43,189 bases of DNA, from assembly GCA_024276675.1 (NCBI GenBank), contig JAJRWT010000075.1, forward strand, positions 1 to 43,189, given 5' to 3'. The notes beneath the pieces were generated by a model, which was given only the letters and a program-made list of their open reading frames with translations, was not told the origin of the DNA and did no database searches. The translations under genes were made by a program, and so were the position numbers. The DNA is from Myxococcota bacterium (GTDB taxonomy: Bacteria; Myxococcota_A; UBA796; JAFGLY01). Below are positions 26,682-34,418 of the stretch, one piece after another. Position 1 is the first letter of the stretch; every line of letters starts with the position of its first letter.

Positions 26682-27524
26682 TCAGTGTCGCAAGGGCTCC
26701 GACAGCTCCAGGAGCACGTTCCAGCACAGGGGCCTCAACGGGGGGAAGAGCGCCAACAGGGCTCGATCCAGCCTCTGCAGGGCGCCCAGCCACCGTCGAT
26801 TGCGGTTTGCTTCATGGATTATCAGTTTCCAGTAGGGCACTTTTGCGGGATCGTGCCGGTCCAGGAAATAGAACTTGAGGAACACCGCCAGCGACAGTAG
26901 CCAGTACTCCCGGTGTTGGACGGATCGGAAATGACGCCGGAGCACGTGTAGATCCTTGATGCGTAGTGGGTGTTCCTCCGGGGAGTGCAGCGGCCTGGAG
27001 AGGCCTCGGTAGACCATGATGGCGGGGTTGTACAGGATGGGATCCACGAAGAACGCTCGCCCCCGGGGTCGAAGCACACGGGCAACTTCGGCGGCGGCTG
27101 CGTCGATATCCACGTGGTGGAGCAGGCCGTGGCCGTAGACCAGGTCCACGGAGGCCTTTGCCAGGGGTATTCGGCCCGCCGAGCCCACCATGTGATGGAT
27201 TTTCAGCCCCTTCGTGGCGGCAAGTCGGGATGCCAGGTCCACCATGCCCGGAGAGATGTCCAGGGCGAAGACGGTGGCGCCTCGGGAGGCGAAGTATGCA
27301 GAAGCCGCCCCGGAGCCGCAGCCGAGTTCCAGGAGACGACGGTCCTTCAGGGGCCCCATGCGGCGGAGGATACGGGCGTTTTCGGGGGCGCAGCTAGGTT
27401 GGAAGAACTCCTCTACGGCCACGTGAACCGGATCCATGCCGCGGGCCTGGCGGTCGTGGAACAGGGATTCGGAGAGTTCGCGGGGCTGCATCTCGTTGCC
27501 CATGTGCTCTATCGGATCGCTCAC
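26682..27524 (-). CDS. Class I SAM-dependent methyltransferase
   Basis: This 280-residue protein has the Rossmann SAM-binding motif LLELGCGSGAASAYFAS (about residues 64-80), the acidic ribose-binding strand TVFALDISPGM, and HGLLHHVD followed by EVARVLRPRGRAFFVDP, typical of Methyltransf_11/25 families. The C-terminal third is rich in aromatic and basic residues (SLAVFLKFYFLDRHD) and may contact a membrane or lipid-linked substrate. Its GTG start at 27524 overlaps the stop of the GT2 gene (GTGA), indicating translational coupling; an ATG at 27503 is an alternative. Pairing with a polyprenyl-phosphate glycosyltransferase suggests methylation of a sugar or lipid carrier, but this is inference. 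Confidence 0.87.
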   Translation of the reverse strand: MSDPIEHMGNEMQPRELSESLFHDRQARGMDPVHVAVEEFFQPSCAPENARILRRMGPLKDRRLLELGCGSGAASAYFASRGATVFALDISPGMVDLASRLAATKGLKIHHMVGSAGRIPLAKASVDLVYGHGLLHHVDIDAAAAEVARVLRPRGRAFFVDPILYNPAIMVYRGLSRPLHSPEEHPLRIKDLHVLRRHFRSVQHREYWLLSLAVFLKFYFLDRHDPAKVPYWKLIIHEANRNRRWLGALQRLDRALLALFPPLRPLCWNVLLELSEPLRH

Positions 27525-28480
27525 CGCCGCGGAGAGCGCCGGGCGTGGCTGGCGGGCAGGGATTCCCTGTCCACCACGTAGATGGGGCGGCCCTTGGTTT
27601 CGTCGTAGACGTGCCCCAGGTATATCCCCAGGATTCCTATGGTGGCCAGTTGTACCCCCCCCAGGAAAAGAATGGTCACCATGGTTGATGCCCAGCCCAG
27701 CACGGCCTGGGGATCACTGAGTTTTTCGAAGATGGTCCAGAGAGCCAGCAAGGCACCCAACAACGCGCAGGCCAGGCCCATGTATGATGCCAGGTAGAGG
27801 GGCACGGAGCTGCTGGAGAGGAGACCGTCCAGCGCGAAGCGCAGCATTCTGCCGATGCCGAACTTGCTGCGCCCCCGAGCCCGGCTGGCCCGTTGGTAGG
27901 GGATGGCCTTGGGGGAGAAGCCCAGCCAGAACACCATGCCCCGCAGGTAGCGGTGGCGCTCGCGCATGGTGCGGAGCTGCTTGAGGGCCCTGTTGCTCAG
28001 GAGGTAGAAGTCGCCGGTGTTCCGGGCGGTTGGGGTGGAGGAGAGCCAGCCCATGAGTTTGTAGAACCAGCGGGCCGTCAACAGTTTGAGCGCGCTTTCG
28101 CCTTCGCGTCGCCGCCGTTGACCGTAGACGATGTCGTGACCCTGGAGCCATTCTCTGACCATGAGGGGGAGCAGCTCGGGGGGATCCTGCAGGTCGGCGT
28201 CCATGACCACCACCGCATCACCCGATGCCTTGTCCAGTCCCGCGGTGATGGCGGCCTGGTGACCGAAGTTGCGCGACAGCGAGAGACCTCCGAAGCGCAG
28301 ATCCTTGCGCTGTTGTTCCTGTATGAGGCGCCAACTGTCGTCGGTGCTGCCATCGTCCACCAGGATTGCTTCGAAGTCCAGGTTGGGAATGGATGAGAGG
28401 TTGTCACGAATTCCCGAGAAGAGCGCCGGCAGGGACTGTTCTTCGTTGTATACGGGTATGACGATGCTCAGGAGCTTCAT
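27521..28480 (-). CDS. GT2 family glycosyltransferase (polyprenyl-phosphate glycosyltransferase type)
   Basis: This 319-residue protein has the GT-A fold motifs SIVIPVYNEEQSLP, ILVDDGSTDDSW and VVMDADLQDPPE (DXD-like), then RNTGDFYLLSNRAL and YQRASRARGRSKFG. Two C-terminal transmembrane helices follow. This is the layout of DPM1/GtrB/ArnC-like enzymes that transfer a sugar to undecaprenyl phosphate at the inner membrane, feeding GT-C enzymes such as the candidates at 10752, 30087 and 37215. I chose ATG 28480 because ggaag lies 7 nt upstream; a GTG four codons earlier is less likely. It is coupled to the downstream methyltransferase by a 4-bp overlap. Confidence 0.93.
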   Translation of the reverse strand: MKLLSIVIPVYNEEQSLPALFSGIRDNLSSIPNLDFEAILVDDGSTDDSWRLIQEQQRKDLRFGGLSLSRNFGHQAAITAGLDKASGDAVVVMDADLQDPPELLPLMVREWLQGHDIVYGQRRRREGESALKLLTARWFYKLMGWLSSTPTARNTGDFYLLSNRALKQLRTMRERHRYLRGMVFWLGFSPKAIPYQRASRARGRSKFGIGRMLRFALDGLLSSSSVPLYLASYMGLACALLGALLALWTIFEKLSDPQAVLGWASTMVTILFLGGVQLATIGILGIYLGHVYDETKGRPIYVVDRESLPASHARRSPRR

Positions 28481-28609
28481 GACAACTTCCACTACGTACC
28501 GAAGGTCTATCCCGTGATGTCTCCGTCCGGGGAGCAGCGCCGGACGTTTGAAGAACGCCGAGACATGGCTGCCTGGCTCGCGACGGGGGCGCGCCCCGCC
28601 AGGACCCGG

Positions 28610-29944
28610 TCAGTAGCCCCTCAGTTCCAACATGAGGTCGTCCCAGCGGGTTTCCTGGGACCAGGTGGCTCCTTCCCCGTAGCAGTAGAGCTGCATGTAG
28701 TAGCCACCCAGGGCCTCGAAGTCGGTGAAGATGGTGAGCCCGCCCGCGTAGTCCAGGGTTTCGTGGTTCCAGACACCTTCCACGGCCAGCTCGATGCCGT
28801 CCAGGACTTCCAGGCCGGCGTCCACCAGCTCCGGTTCGGTGGACTCGGAGAGCTGCACCGCCAGGTCCTTGATGTCCATGTACCAGTTTTCCCACATTGG
28901 GTCCATGCCGGACGCGTTGTCGCGGGCACGAATGAACTCTCCCTCCAGGTCGGGGTTGTCCAGCACCAGGCCGGCCAGGGCATCCAGTGCCTCGGTGAGG
29001 GGGGCCATGGAGAGCAGATCGGTGGCCGCCTGGTTGCCTTCGCCGCCGTAGAGCACCGAGGATTCAGCCAGTTCCAAGGCCAGTTCCGCGTCCGTGGCTT
29101 CGCTGTTGTCGTGGAGCATGTCCAGGGCCATGTCGTACATGAAGCCTTCCATGCCCACGGATACCTCGGCAGCGGTCATGTAGAGGACCTGGTCTTTGAG
29201 GGTGTGGGCCACTTCCCAGGAACCCATGTTGCAGGCGTCGAAGCCGATGACGTCCAGGGGGCCCCGCAGGGCCACGAGTTCTTCCAGGCCGGCGCTGAGA
29301 TCGCCTTCGGCTATGCTCATCCAACTGCCGGACTCGTCGTCTTCCGAGATGTAGGGGGGGGGCACGGCCTGCATGCTCCAGCCGTCGCCGTGGTCCCACA
29401 TGGACAGCGCCATGTGCTTGGCAGGGTAGTTTTCGTTGGCCCAGAGCAGGAAGTCGGACAGCGTCTGGGGATCGCCCATGTCCACCTCGCCCCATTCTTC
29501 CACGACCGGGGAGGCGATGGTGTCGGGGTCGTCGTCGCCCACTATGTAGTAGATACGGCTGTCGGTCCAGTCGCCGTCGCCGGTGTAGTAGTCTTCGGCG
29601 CGGTCGGCCAGTACCAGCACGTTGAGGTCGTCGGTGGAGCCGCCGCCTTCCTCGAGTTCGTTCAGGTCGTTGATGACCCAGGCTTCAAGGTTGTTGTCGC
29701 CGTTCATGAAGACCAGGAAGGTCCAGTTGGGCAGGTCGGGCTGAACGGCCGTGTCTTCGGGGATCTCGCTGTCGCCCGTGTCTTCGGGGATCTCGCTGTC
29801 GCCCGTGTCTTCGGGGCTCCCCGTGTCTGTGGGGGATTCTGTTCCCGGGCCCGTGTCGTCGCCTTCCTGGTCGTTGTTGCCGCCGTTGCAGCCCCACAGT
29901 GTCCAGAGTAGGCAGGTGGTGAGCGTGATTGTTCTGCTTGGCAT
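28610..29944 (-). CDS. Clostripain-related (C11) cysteine peptidase lipoprotein
   Basis: This 444-residue protein has a signal peptide ending in LWGC (Cys19) and a Thr/Asp/Glu/Pro linker with a tandem SEIPEDTGD repeat (residues 30-68). A peptidase C11-like domain follows. Family landmarks are WTFLVFMNGDNNLE at its start, the catalytic His in MALSMWDHGDGW (His185) and the catalytic Cys in DVIGFDACNMGSWEVAH (Cys238), with VLYMTAAEVSVGMEGFMY after it. Clostripain-type enzymes cleave after Arg or Lys; specificity here is unknown. It is predicted to sit on the outer surface or in the periplasm. The start has gagagga 6 nt upstream. It appears to be a single-gene unit. Confidence 0.9.
   Translation of the reverse strand: MPSRTITLTTCLLWTLWGCNGGNNDQEGDDTGPGTESPTDTGSPEDTGDSEIPEDTGDSEIPEDTAVQPDLPNWTFLVFMNGDNNLEAWVINDLNELEEGGGSTDDLNVLVLADRAEDYYTGDGDWTDSRIYYIVGDDDPDTIASPVVEEWGEVDMGDPQTLSDFLLWANENYPAKHMALSMWDHGDGWSMQAVPPPYISEDDESGSWMSIAEGDLSAGLEELVALRGPLDVIGFDACNMGSWEVAHTLKDQVLYMTAAEVSVGMEGFMYDMALDMLHDNSEATDAELALELAESSVLYGGEGNQAATDLLSMAPLTEALDALAGLVLDNPDLEGEFIRARDNASGMDPMWENWYMDIKDLAVQLSESTEPELVDAGLEVLDGIELAVEGVWNHETLDYAGGLTIFTDFEALGGYYMQLYCYGEGATWSQETRWDDLMLELRGY
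29753..29806. repeat. 27-bp tandem repeat in lipoprotein linker
   Basis: Two identical 27-bp units (29753-29779 and 29780-29806), with a partial third, encode the SEIPEDTGD repeats in the acidic linker of the clostripain-like lipoprotein. Confidence 0.85.
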
Positions 29945-30086
29945 TGGTATTCCTCTCGTATGGGATCATCGGCCCATTGTAACACCCGAAAATCGGCTTG
30001 CCCGGAAAGATCGGCAGCGTCAGGCCTGGAGAGAACAGGGGACAGGCCCCGTGGGCGGGCTCCATGAAATCCGGGCCGGCAGCGAC

Positions 30087-32582
30087 TCAGGGCAACACGC
30101 GGCCGTCGGGAGCGCGACGCACCTGGGGCCTACGTTCCAGCTCCGGCGCCAGGTGGGGCTTGTGGACCTGCCCGTCCGTCCAGGTGTACTGGGTGCCCAG
30201 GTGGCGGCCCGCGTATAGACTGTAATACCAGAGCATGCCCAGGACCAGCGGGAGCAGGAGGACCAGGGGCAGGGCCAGTGGGCGTAGCCTGGCGGGAACC
30301 AGGCGTCGCACCGCGAGCAGCCCCAGGATCATCGTGGAGACCACCGACAGCAGGGCGCCCAGTTGGGCGCTGGGGCTGTGGTAGCGAAGATCCACGGTGG
30401 CGGTCCCCCGGGGCACGGGGACGGCCATCACCAGCGCGTCGGCCCGGCGCAACTCCACCTGGCTGTCGTTCACCGTGGCTCGCCAGTTGGCGCTGAGGGG
30501 ATGGCGCAGCAACAACCAGGCGGGGGCGGAGGCCTGGACCTGAAACACCTGCCGGTTGAAGGTGGCGAGTGTGAGTTCCACGGTGTAGGAGCCCTGCCCG
30601 CTCGTGCCGGCGGACTGGCTCCGTGAAGCCCCTGCCCCCCGGGAGGGCTGGCCTTCCAGCACGCAAGACCACTTGTCCAGTTGGCCCGAGCGCAGGATTT
30701 CGTAGGCGGAATCGCGATCATCGGCCCAGATGGCCTGGCTGCAGATACGAGCCAGCTCTGGCTGGAAGGAGCCCCCACGGACTTCATGTTCCAGCACGTC
30801 ATCGGATTCCAGGCCGTCTCCGGGACCGTATTCCCCCTCGTAGAAGCGCAGGTCGGCTTGTTTTCGCTGCCGCATAACCTCCCAGGTGGGGGTGGGTTCC
30901 TGCCGTTGGAGCCAGGTCCCCCAGCTCAGTACCAGCCCCAGTTGGCCCAGCAGAGTCACCGCCAACAAGACCCTGGGCCAGCGAGGCCTTCGCAGGTACA
31001 GGCAGAGAGCGGCGGCCACCAGGGAGACCAGGCCCAGGGCCTGGCACGCCGCTTCGTGGGAGATGGGCACCCGGTTGATGTGCTGGGGAGTGTAGATCCC
31101 CTGCTGAAGCGTGCTCCAGCGCCAGGTGAGGGGGTAGATGGCGTAGAGGATGGCCGCCCCGGCCGCCAGCAAGCCGGGGGAGCGCCTTTGCCAGGAGCTG
31201 TCGGCGGCCCTGGTGGCAGCCAGTCCCAGGAGCGCCAGCAGCAGGAACACGATGGGAAGCACCTGGGATATCCGGGCCGCCACCCGGAAGTTGGAAGCCA
31301 GGGGAAGGAACTTCCAGGCCAGGTAGTGAACGGGCGTGCGCGCCCCCTGCATGTGCAGGAAGGCCAGCAGGCCCAGGGCCCAGAGTGGCCAGGTCGCCCG
31401 GTGCAGGCGGAGTCCCGCCAGGCGCAGAAGGGGCAGCATGACCAGCGGCAAGAAGAGGGCGGGCCCCCCGAAGGCGCCGTGGACGTTGGAGCGCAGGGGG
31501 AGGAAGAAGTTGTTCACCGTGCTGGCCAGGCTCTCCGAGTAGGAGTTGGCCCACTGGTAGGTCTGGCCCACGCGCCCGCCGTTGTGGAGCATGAACTCGA
31601 AGTAGAAGGGGAGCAGGTAGGCCATGGACATGCCCAGGCCCAGGGCTACCCAGCCGGCGGTTACTGCGTAGAACCTGGCCAGGCTCCCACCAACCGAGGG
31701 CTGGGGGCTGTTCTTCAAGGCCCCAGGAGCCGTTGGGAAAGAGGCTGCGGGAAACAGCCGGCTCGGGCCCAGGCGAGGGGGGCCCGGCGCGTCGCGAGAC
31801 GGGCTCTGCTGGATATCGGGCGTCGAAGGCGTATTGAAATACGTCGAAACGCGCGATGTCCAGCGGGGCCCGGCGCAGTAGCGGATGGCGCACCGCAGCG
31901 GGCCCGAACTTTCCCGAGGGCTCCTGGTGACGGCCGGCAGGAAGATCAGAAACAGCAGCACCCCCATGAACGAGTAGTAGACGGCCTGGGGGTGGCCGCT
32001 GCAGGTGAGCCACCACGTCGAGAGGGCGATGGCGACGGGGGGGAATGGACGCTTCCGGTCCATCCAGTGCCAGCCCAGGGCGGAGATGAGAAAGAACATG
32101 CCGGTCCAGGCCTCCAGGGAGGCGGCGAAGCGAAAGAGGTCCAGCATTCGAAGGTTGTAGATTGTTATGGTGGTCAGGAGCCAGGCCAGGAAGGCACCGA
32201 TGCTCACGCGGCGCAGCAGCGAAAAGAGCGCGAGCTGGGCCAGGCCCAGGGTGAGGAGCCTGAAGAGGGTGTTCCAGACCAGGGCCAGGCCGTCCCGGTA
32301 GCCGGGCATGATGGAGCAGAGCCAGGAAATGGGATGGTAGATCTGCCCCAGGGTGAGTGCGGAGGCGGTCTGCCCCTGGTAGAAGCCCGGAACGAAGAGG
32401 GGGAACGAGCCGTTCCACACCGAGAACATCAGCTCCATCTGGTGTTCGATGCAGTAGACGGGGTAGTCGTTGGCGATGCTCAGGCCGCCGATGCCCGGCA
32501 GCATCCACCACAGGAGCAGGAAGGGTTGAAGCAGGATGGCCAGGCTCCACCAGGGAGTGGTCTTTCGGCCGGTGCGGCTCAC
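30087..32582 (-). CDS. YfhO-type integral membrane protein carrying an in-frame repeat insertion
   Basis: This 831-residue protein has about 12-14 transmembrane segments, an N-terminal loop with CIEHQMELMFSVWNGSFPLF and GQIYHPISW, and the C-terminal periplasmic domain of YfhO proteins (FNRQVFQVQASAPAWLLLRH, SANWRATVNDSQVE, AVPVPRGTATVDLRYHSP) before the last helices. YfhO proteins are GT-C-like enzymes implicated in glycosylating lipoteichoic acids or other envelope polymers. About residues 220-287 (RESSGPLRCAIRYCAGPRW to FPTAPGA) are Pro/Ser/Arg-rich, lack conserved features and coincide with a 205-bp palindromic element, interrupting the hydrophobic region between two helices. Its start overlaps the stop of the SGNH gene by 4 bp. 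Whether the protein tolerates the insertion is unknown. Confidence 0.87.
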   Translation of the reverse strand: MSRTGRKTTPWWSLAILLQPFLLLWWMLPGIGGLSIANDYPVYCIEHQMELMFSVWNGSFPLFVPGFYQGQTASALTLGQIYHPISWLCSIMPGYRDGLALVWNTLFRLLTLGLAQLALFSLLRRVSIGAFLAWLLTTITIYNLRMLDLFRFAASLEAWTGMFFLISALGWHWMDRKRPFPPVAIALSTWWLTCSGHPQAVYYSFMGVLLFLIFLPAVTRSPRESSGPLRCAIRYCAGPRWTSRVSTYFNTPSTPDIQQSPSRDAPGPPRLGPSRLFPAASFPTAPGALKNSPQPSVGGSLARFYAVTAGWVALGLGMSMAYLLPFYFEFMLHNGGRVGQTYQWANSYSESLASTVNNFFLPLRSNVHGAFGGPALFLPLVMLPLLRLAGLRLHRATWPLWALGLLAFLHMQGARTPVHYLAWKFLPLASNFRVAARISQVLPIVFLLLALLGLAATRAADSSWQRRSPGLLAAGAAILYAIYPLTWRWSTLQQGIYTPQHINRVPISHEAACQALGLVSLVAAALCLYLRRPRWPRVLLAVTLLGQLGLVLSWGTWLQRQEPTPTWEVMRQRKQADLRFYEGEYGPGDGLESDDVLEHEVRGGSFQPELARICSQAIWADDRDSAYEILRSGQLDKWSCVLEGQPSRGAGASRSQSAGTSGQGSYTVELTLATFNRQVFQVQASAPAWLLLRHPLSANWRATVNDSQVELRRADALVMAVPVPRGTATVDLRYHSPSAQLGALLSVVSTMILGLLAVRRLVPARLRPLALPLVLLLPLVLGMLWYYSLYAGRHLGTQYTWTDGQVHKPHLAPELERRPQVRRAPDGRVLP
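31723..31927. mobile_element. 205-bp palindromic element inserted in frame in the yfhO-type gene
   Basis: The ends ccaggagccgttgggaaag (31723-31741) and ctttcccgagggctcctgg (31909-31927) are inverted repeats with 17 of 19 matches. The core 31808-31864 is a second, imperfect hairpin (gctggatatcg against the reverse complement of cgatgtccagc, closing at gtatt-ga-aatac). Inner blocks such as cccggcgc and gcgccgggc also pair. The element encodes no transposase and keeps the host frame open, giving a Pro/Arg/Ser-rich segment. Its terminal motif recurs at 12783-12854, 15854-15869, 33813-33841 and 34271-34315. It resembles a MITE or a protein-coding palindromic element. I could not define a target-site duplication. 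Confidence 0.65.
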
Positions 32583-33721
32583 CTCGCGCTCTCCACTTGG
32601 CTGACCCCGGGCTCCGGCTGCCCGGCGGACCGTTGAAGCAACGGCAACATGACCTGGACCACGGCTTGTGCCATGAGATGGTGGCCCGCGGGGGATGGAT
32701 GTACCTGGTCGTAGAACATGGCCGCCGTGGCCCGGTGGGTCCTGAAGTAGGCAGGGCCGTCCACCATGGGGGCTTCCAACTGACGGGCCACCATTGCCAT
32801 GGCCTGCCGATATTCGGCGATATAGGTGGGAACGCCTGCGGGGTCCAGGTCGATGGGAGCTGGAAGCGAGACATAGATGGTGCCCGCGCCAGCGCTTCGC
32901 GCAACGCTGGCCATTTCCCGCAGGTTGGCCATGTAGGCGGCCAGTTGGACCCTGGGGCTACGATCCGGCGCCGGGGTTCCAAGCTCCAGCTCCGGCTCCA
33001 GCCAGTGGATGCTGCGGGGAGCCAGCCATGGTCCCAGGACGCGCACCAGCAGGCGGTAGCTGGCCAGGGGCAGGATGCCCTGGTCCGTCACGGGTTCCTC
33101 GCTGTTGTAGAGGTCGCTCCAGATGCAGGCTACCAGCAGCCAATCGGGCTCGACACGGTTCACCAGCTCCCGCAGCACCACCAGGGATTGCCTTGAATCG
33201 AAGCCGGGAAGAGCGGCGTCTATGCTGCGAACCTGCGTGCCCGTGGCGGCCGAGAGAGCGGCCGCGATCTGGCTGGGAAAGGTGTCCGGGTAGTCAACCC
33301 CGTAGCCGAAGACCGTGGAGTCGCCCATGGCCATGATGCGGATTTCACCGGGTGGCTTGGGCCTGGGTATCTCCGGGCCCCGCAGTCCCAGGGAATTGAT
33401 GCTCACGAGCACGTTGCCCTGCCACAGCCGAGTGCCTGGCTTGAATCCCCAGCCCACCCGGGGCCTGGAGACCATGGGAATGCCCTGCTGGGAGTGCGTC
33501 GTGGGTTGGCCCGTGGCGGCATGGGATGCCTCCGGCAGCTTCGCGGCTCCCTCCAGGCAGTTCTTTCCCTGCCCGCAGCTCTGGGGGGTTGGAAGTGGCA
33601 TGCTGGGTTCGGGGCCAAGAAACTCCCAGAGCCTCGCGCCTGTTTCCAGCAGCCCGAAGAAGACCAGGAAAGCCAGCAGACTGAAACCCAGGCGTTTTGG
33701 GATGCTGTTGTTGGTTGGCAT
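32579..33721 (-). CDS. SGNH/GDSL-type hydrolase, membrane-anchored
   Basis: This 380-residue protein has one N-terminal transmembrane anchor (LGFSLLAFLVFFGLLETGARL). A Pro/Cys-containing linker follows, then an SGNH domain. Block I is MAMGDSTVFGYGVDYPDTFP with nucleophile Ser135. ALPGFDSRQSL and ACIWSDLYN are consistent with blocks II and III, and the Asp-His dyad lies in MFYDQVHPSPAGHHLM near the C-terminus. SINSLGLRGPE before block I is common in SGNH proteins linked to polysaccharide O-acetylation or deacetylation (AlgJ/AlgX-like context). The start ATG 33721 is preferred because it begins just before the anchor; a GTG at 33760 is possible. It overlaps the yfhO-type gene by 4 bp, so both probably act on the same envelope glycan. 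Confidence 0.88.
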   Translation of the reverse strand: MPTNNSIPKRLGFSLLAFLVFFGLLETGARLWEFLGPEPSMPLPTPQSCGQGKNCLEGAAKLPEASHAATGQPTTHSQQGIPMVSRPRVGWGFKPGTRLWQGNVLVSINSLGLRGPEIPRPKPPGEIRIMAMGDSTVFGYGVDYPDTFPSQIAAALSAATGTQVRSIDAALPGFDSRQSLVVLRELVNRVEPDWLLVACIWSDLYNSEEPVTDQGILPLASYRLLVRVLGPWLAPRSIHWLEPELELGTPAPDRSPRVQLAAYMANLREMASVARSAGAGTIYVSLPAPIDLDPAGVPTYIAEYRQAMAMVARQLEAPMVDGPAYFRTHRATAAMFYDQVHPSPAGHHLMAQAVVQVMLPLLQRSAGQPEPGVSQVESAR

Positions 33722-33812
33722 GAACACAACCTGCTGGCTGCCGAAGCTCCGGTCTTCCACGTTTGCGGATGGGGACGGTGTTCCGGATCCCTGGAAGAGC
33801 GCTGGAGCAGGC

Positions 33813-33841
33813 CCGAGCTTTCCCGGGGGCTCCTATCGGCG
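33813..33841. repeat. Partial copy of the dispersed palindromic element
   Basis: The plus-strand sequence gcccgagctttcccgggggc followed by tcctatcgg matches the right end of the element in the yfhO-type gene (gcccgaactttcccgaggg). It abuts the stop codon of the YvlD-like gene. The last 15 bp (gggctcctatcggcg) are also found exactly at 25509-25523, at the stop of the MYXO-CTERM gene. Confidence 0.55.
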
Positions 33842-34198
33842 CTCGAAGAACAGCCAGTCCAGTGCGGTGGACAGGATGGACAGCACCAGCCCGGCAACCA
33901 CTGCCGGCCAGATGCCCTGAATGGTGAAGCCGGCCAGGAGTGCCGCGGCCAACTTGAGTACTATGCCGTTTATCACCAGCAGGAAGAGCCCGAAGGTGAG
34001 CAGGGTGATGGGAAAGGTGAGCACCACCAGCACGGGTCGCAGCAAGGCGTTCAGCAGGCCCAGCACGGCTGCCACCAGCAGGGCATCCGGGAAGAAGCGA
34101 GAGATGTGTACGCCGGGCACCATGAGAGAAGTCAACCACACGGCGAGGGCGGCGACGATCCATGTGACCATGGCGCCGGAACAGCCTTTCTTGTTCAT
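33833..34198 (-). CDS. YvlD/phage-holin-4-like small membrane protein
   Basis: This 121-residue protein has four predicted transmembrane helices and the family pattern VPGVHISRFFPDALLVAAVLGLLNALLRPVL, seen here as PGVHIS, ALLVAAVLGLLNALLRP and LTFPITLLTFGLFLLVINGI, with LTFGLFLLVING the most conserved part. These inner-membrane proteins (phage holin family 4/YvlD/DUF360-like) are widespread in chromosomes and are not proof of a prophage. Their role is unclear. The start has gaggt 5-8 nt upstream. It is separated from the SGNH gene by 111 bp that contain a repeat copy. Confidence 0.9.
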   Translation of the reverse strand: MNKKGCSGAMVTWIVAALAVWLTSLMVPGVHISRFFPDALLVAAVLGLLNALLRPVLVVLTFPITLLTFGLFLLVINGIVLKLAAALLAGFTIQGIWPAVVAGLVLSILSTALDWLFFERR

Positions 34199-34270
34199 GG
34201 AAACCTCGGGGTTCGTTCAGGACATGGAACTGGGGCTCGCTCAAGGATAACTTCGTGGCGCTGAGGGCGC

Positions 34271-34315
34271 CCTGGAGCCGTCGGGAAAAGGCATCCGAGG
34301 GCAGGCGGCTCCTGG
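34271..34315. repeat. 45-bp hairpin version of the dispersed element
   Basis: cctggagccg (271-280) pairs with cggctcctgg (306-315) at 9 of 10 positions, and gtcgggaaaaggc follows the left arm as in the larger element. It lies in the 220-bp gap between the YvlD-like gene and the next lipoprotein gene. Positions 34269-34284 are identical to the reverse complement of 15854-15869. There is no T-tract. Confidence 0.6.
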
Positions 34316-34418
34316 CAGGGGCCGGGAACCAGGGACAACACACTCTGGAAGAGATCATCGCCCGTGCCGGGCGGTCTGGTGGGCAGGGCCGGTGGTCCCG
34401 ATGGTCACCTCTTGGGAT

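Noticed and set aside
28514..29911. 465-codon plus-strand open frame
   Set aside because: Antisense to the clostripain-like gene with intact active-site motifs.
30681..32636. 651-codon plus-strand open frame
   Set aside because: Antisense to the YfhO-type gene; Gln/Gly/Glu-rich composition with no domain pattern.
33833..34198. Prophage indicated by holin-like gene
   Set aside because: YvlD/holin-4 proteins are common chromosomal genes and no other phage gene is present.
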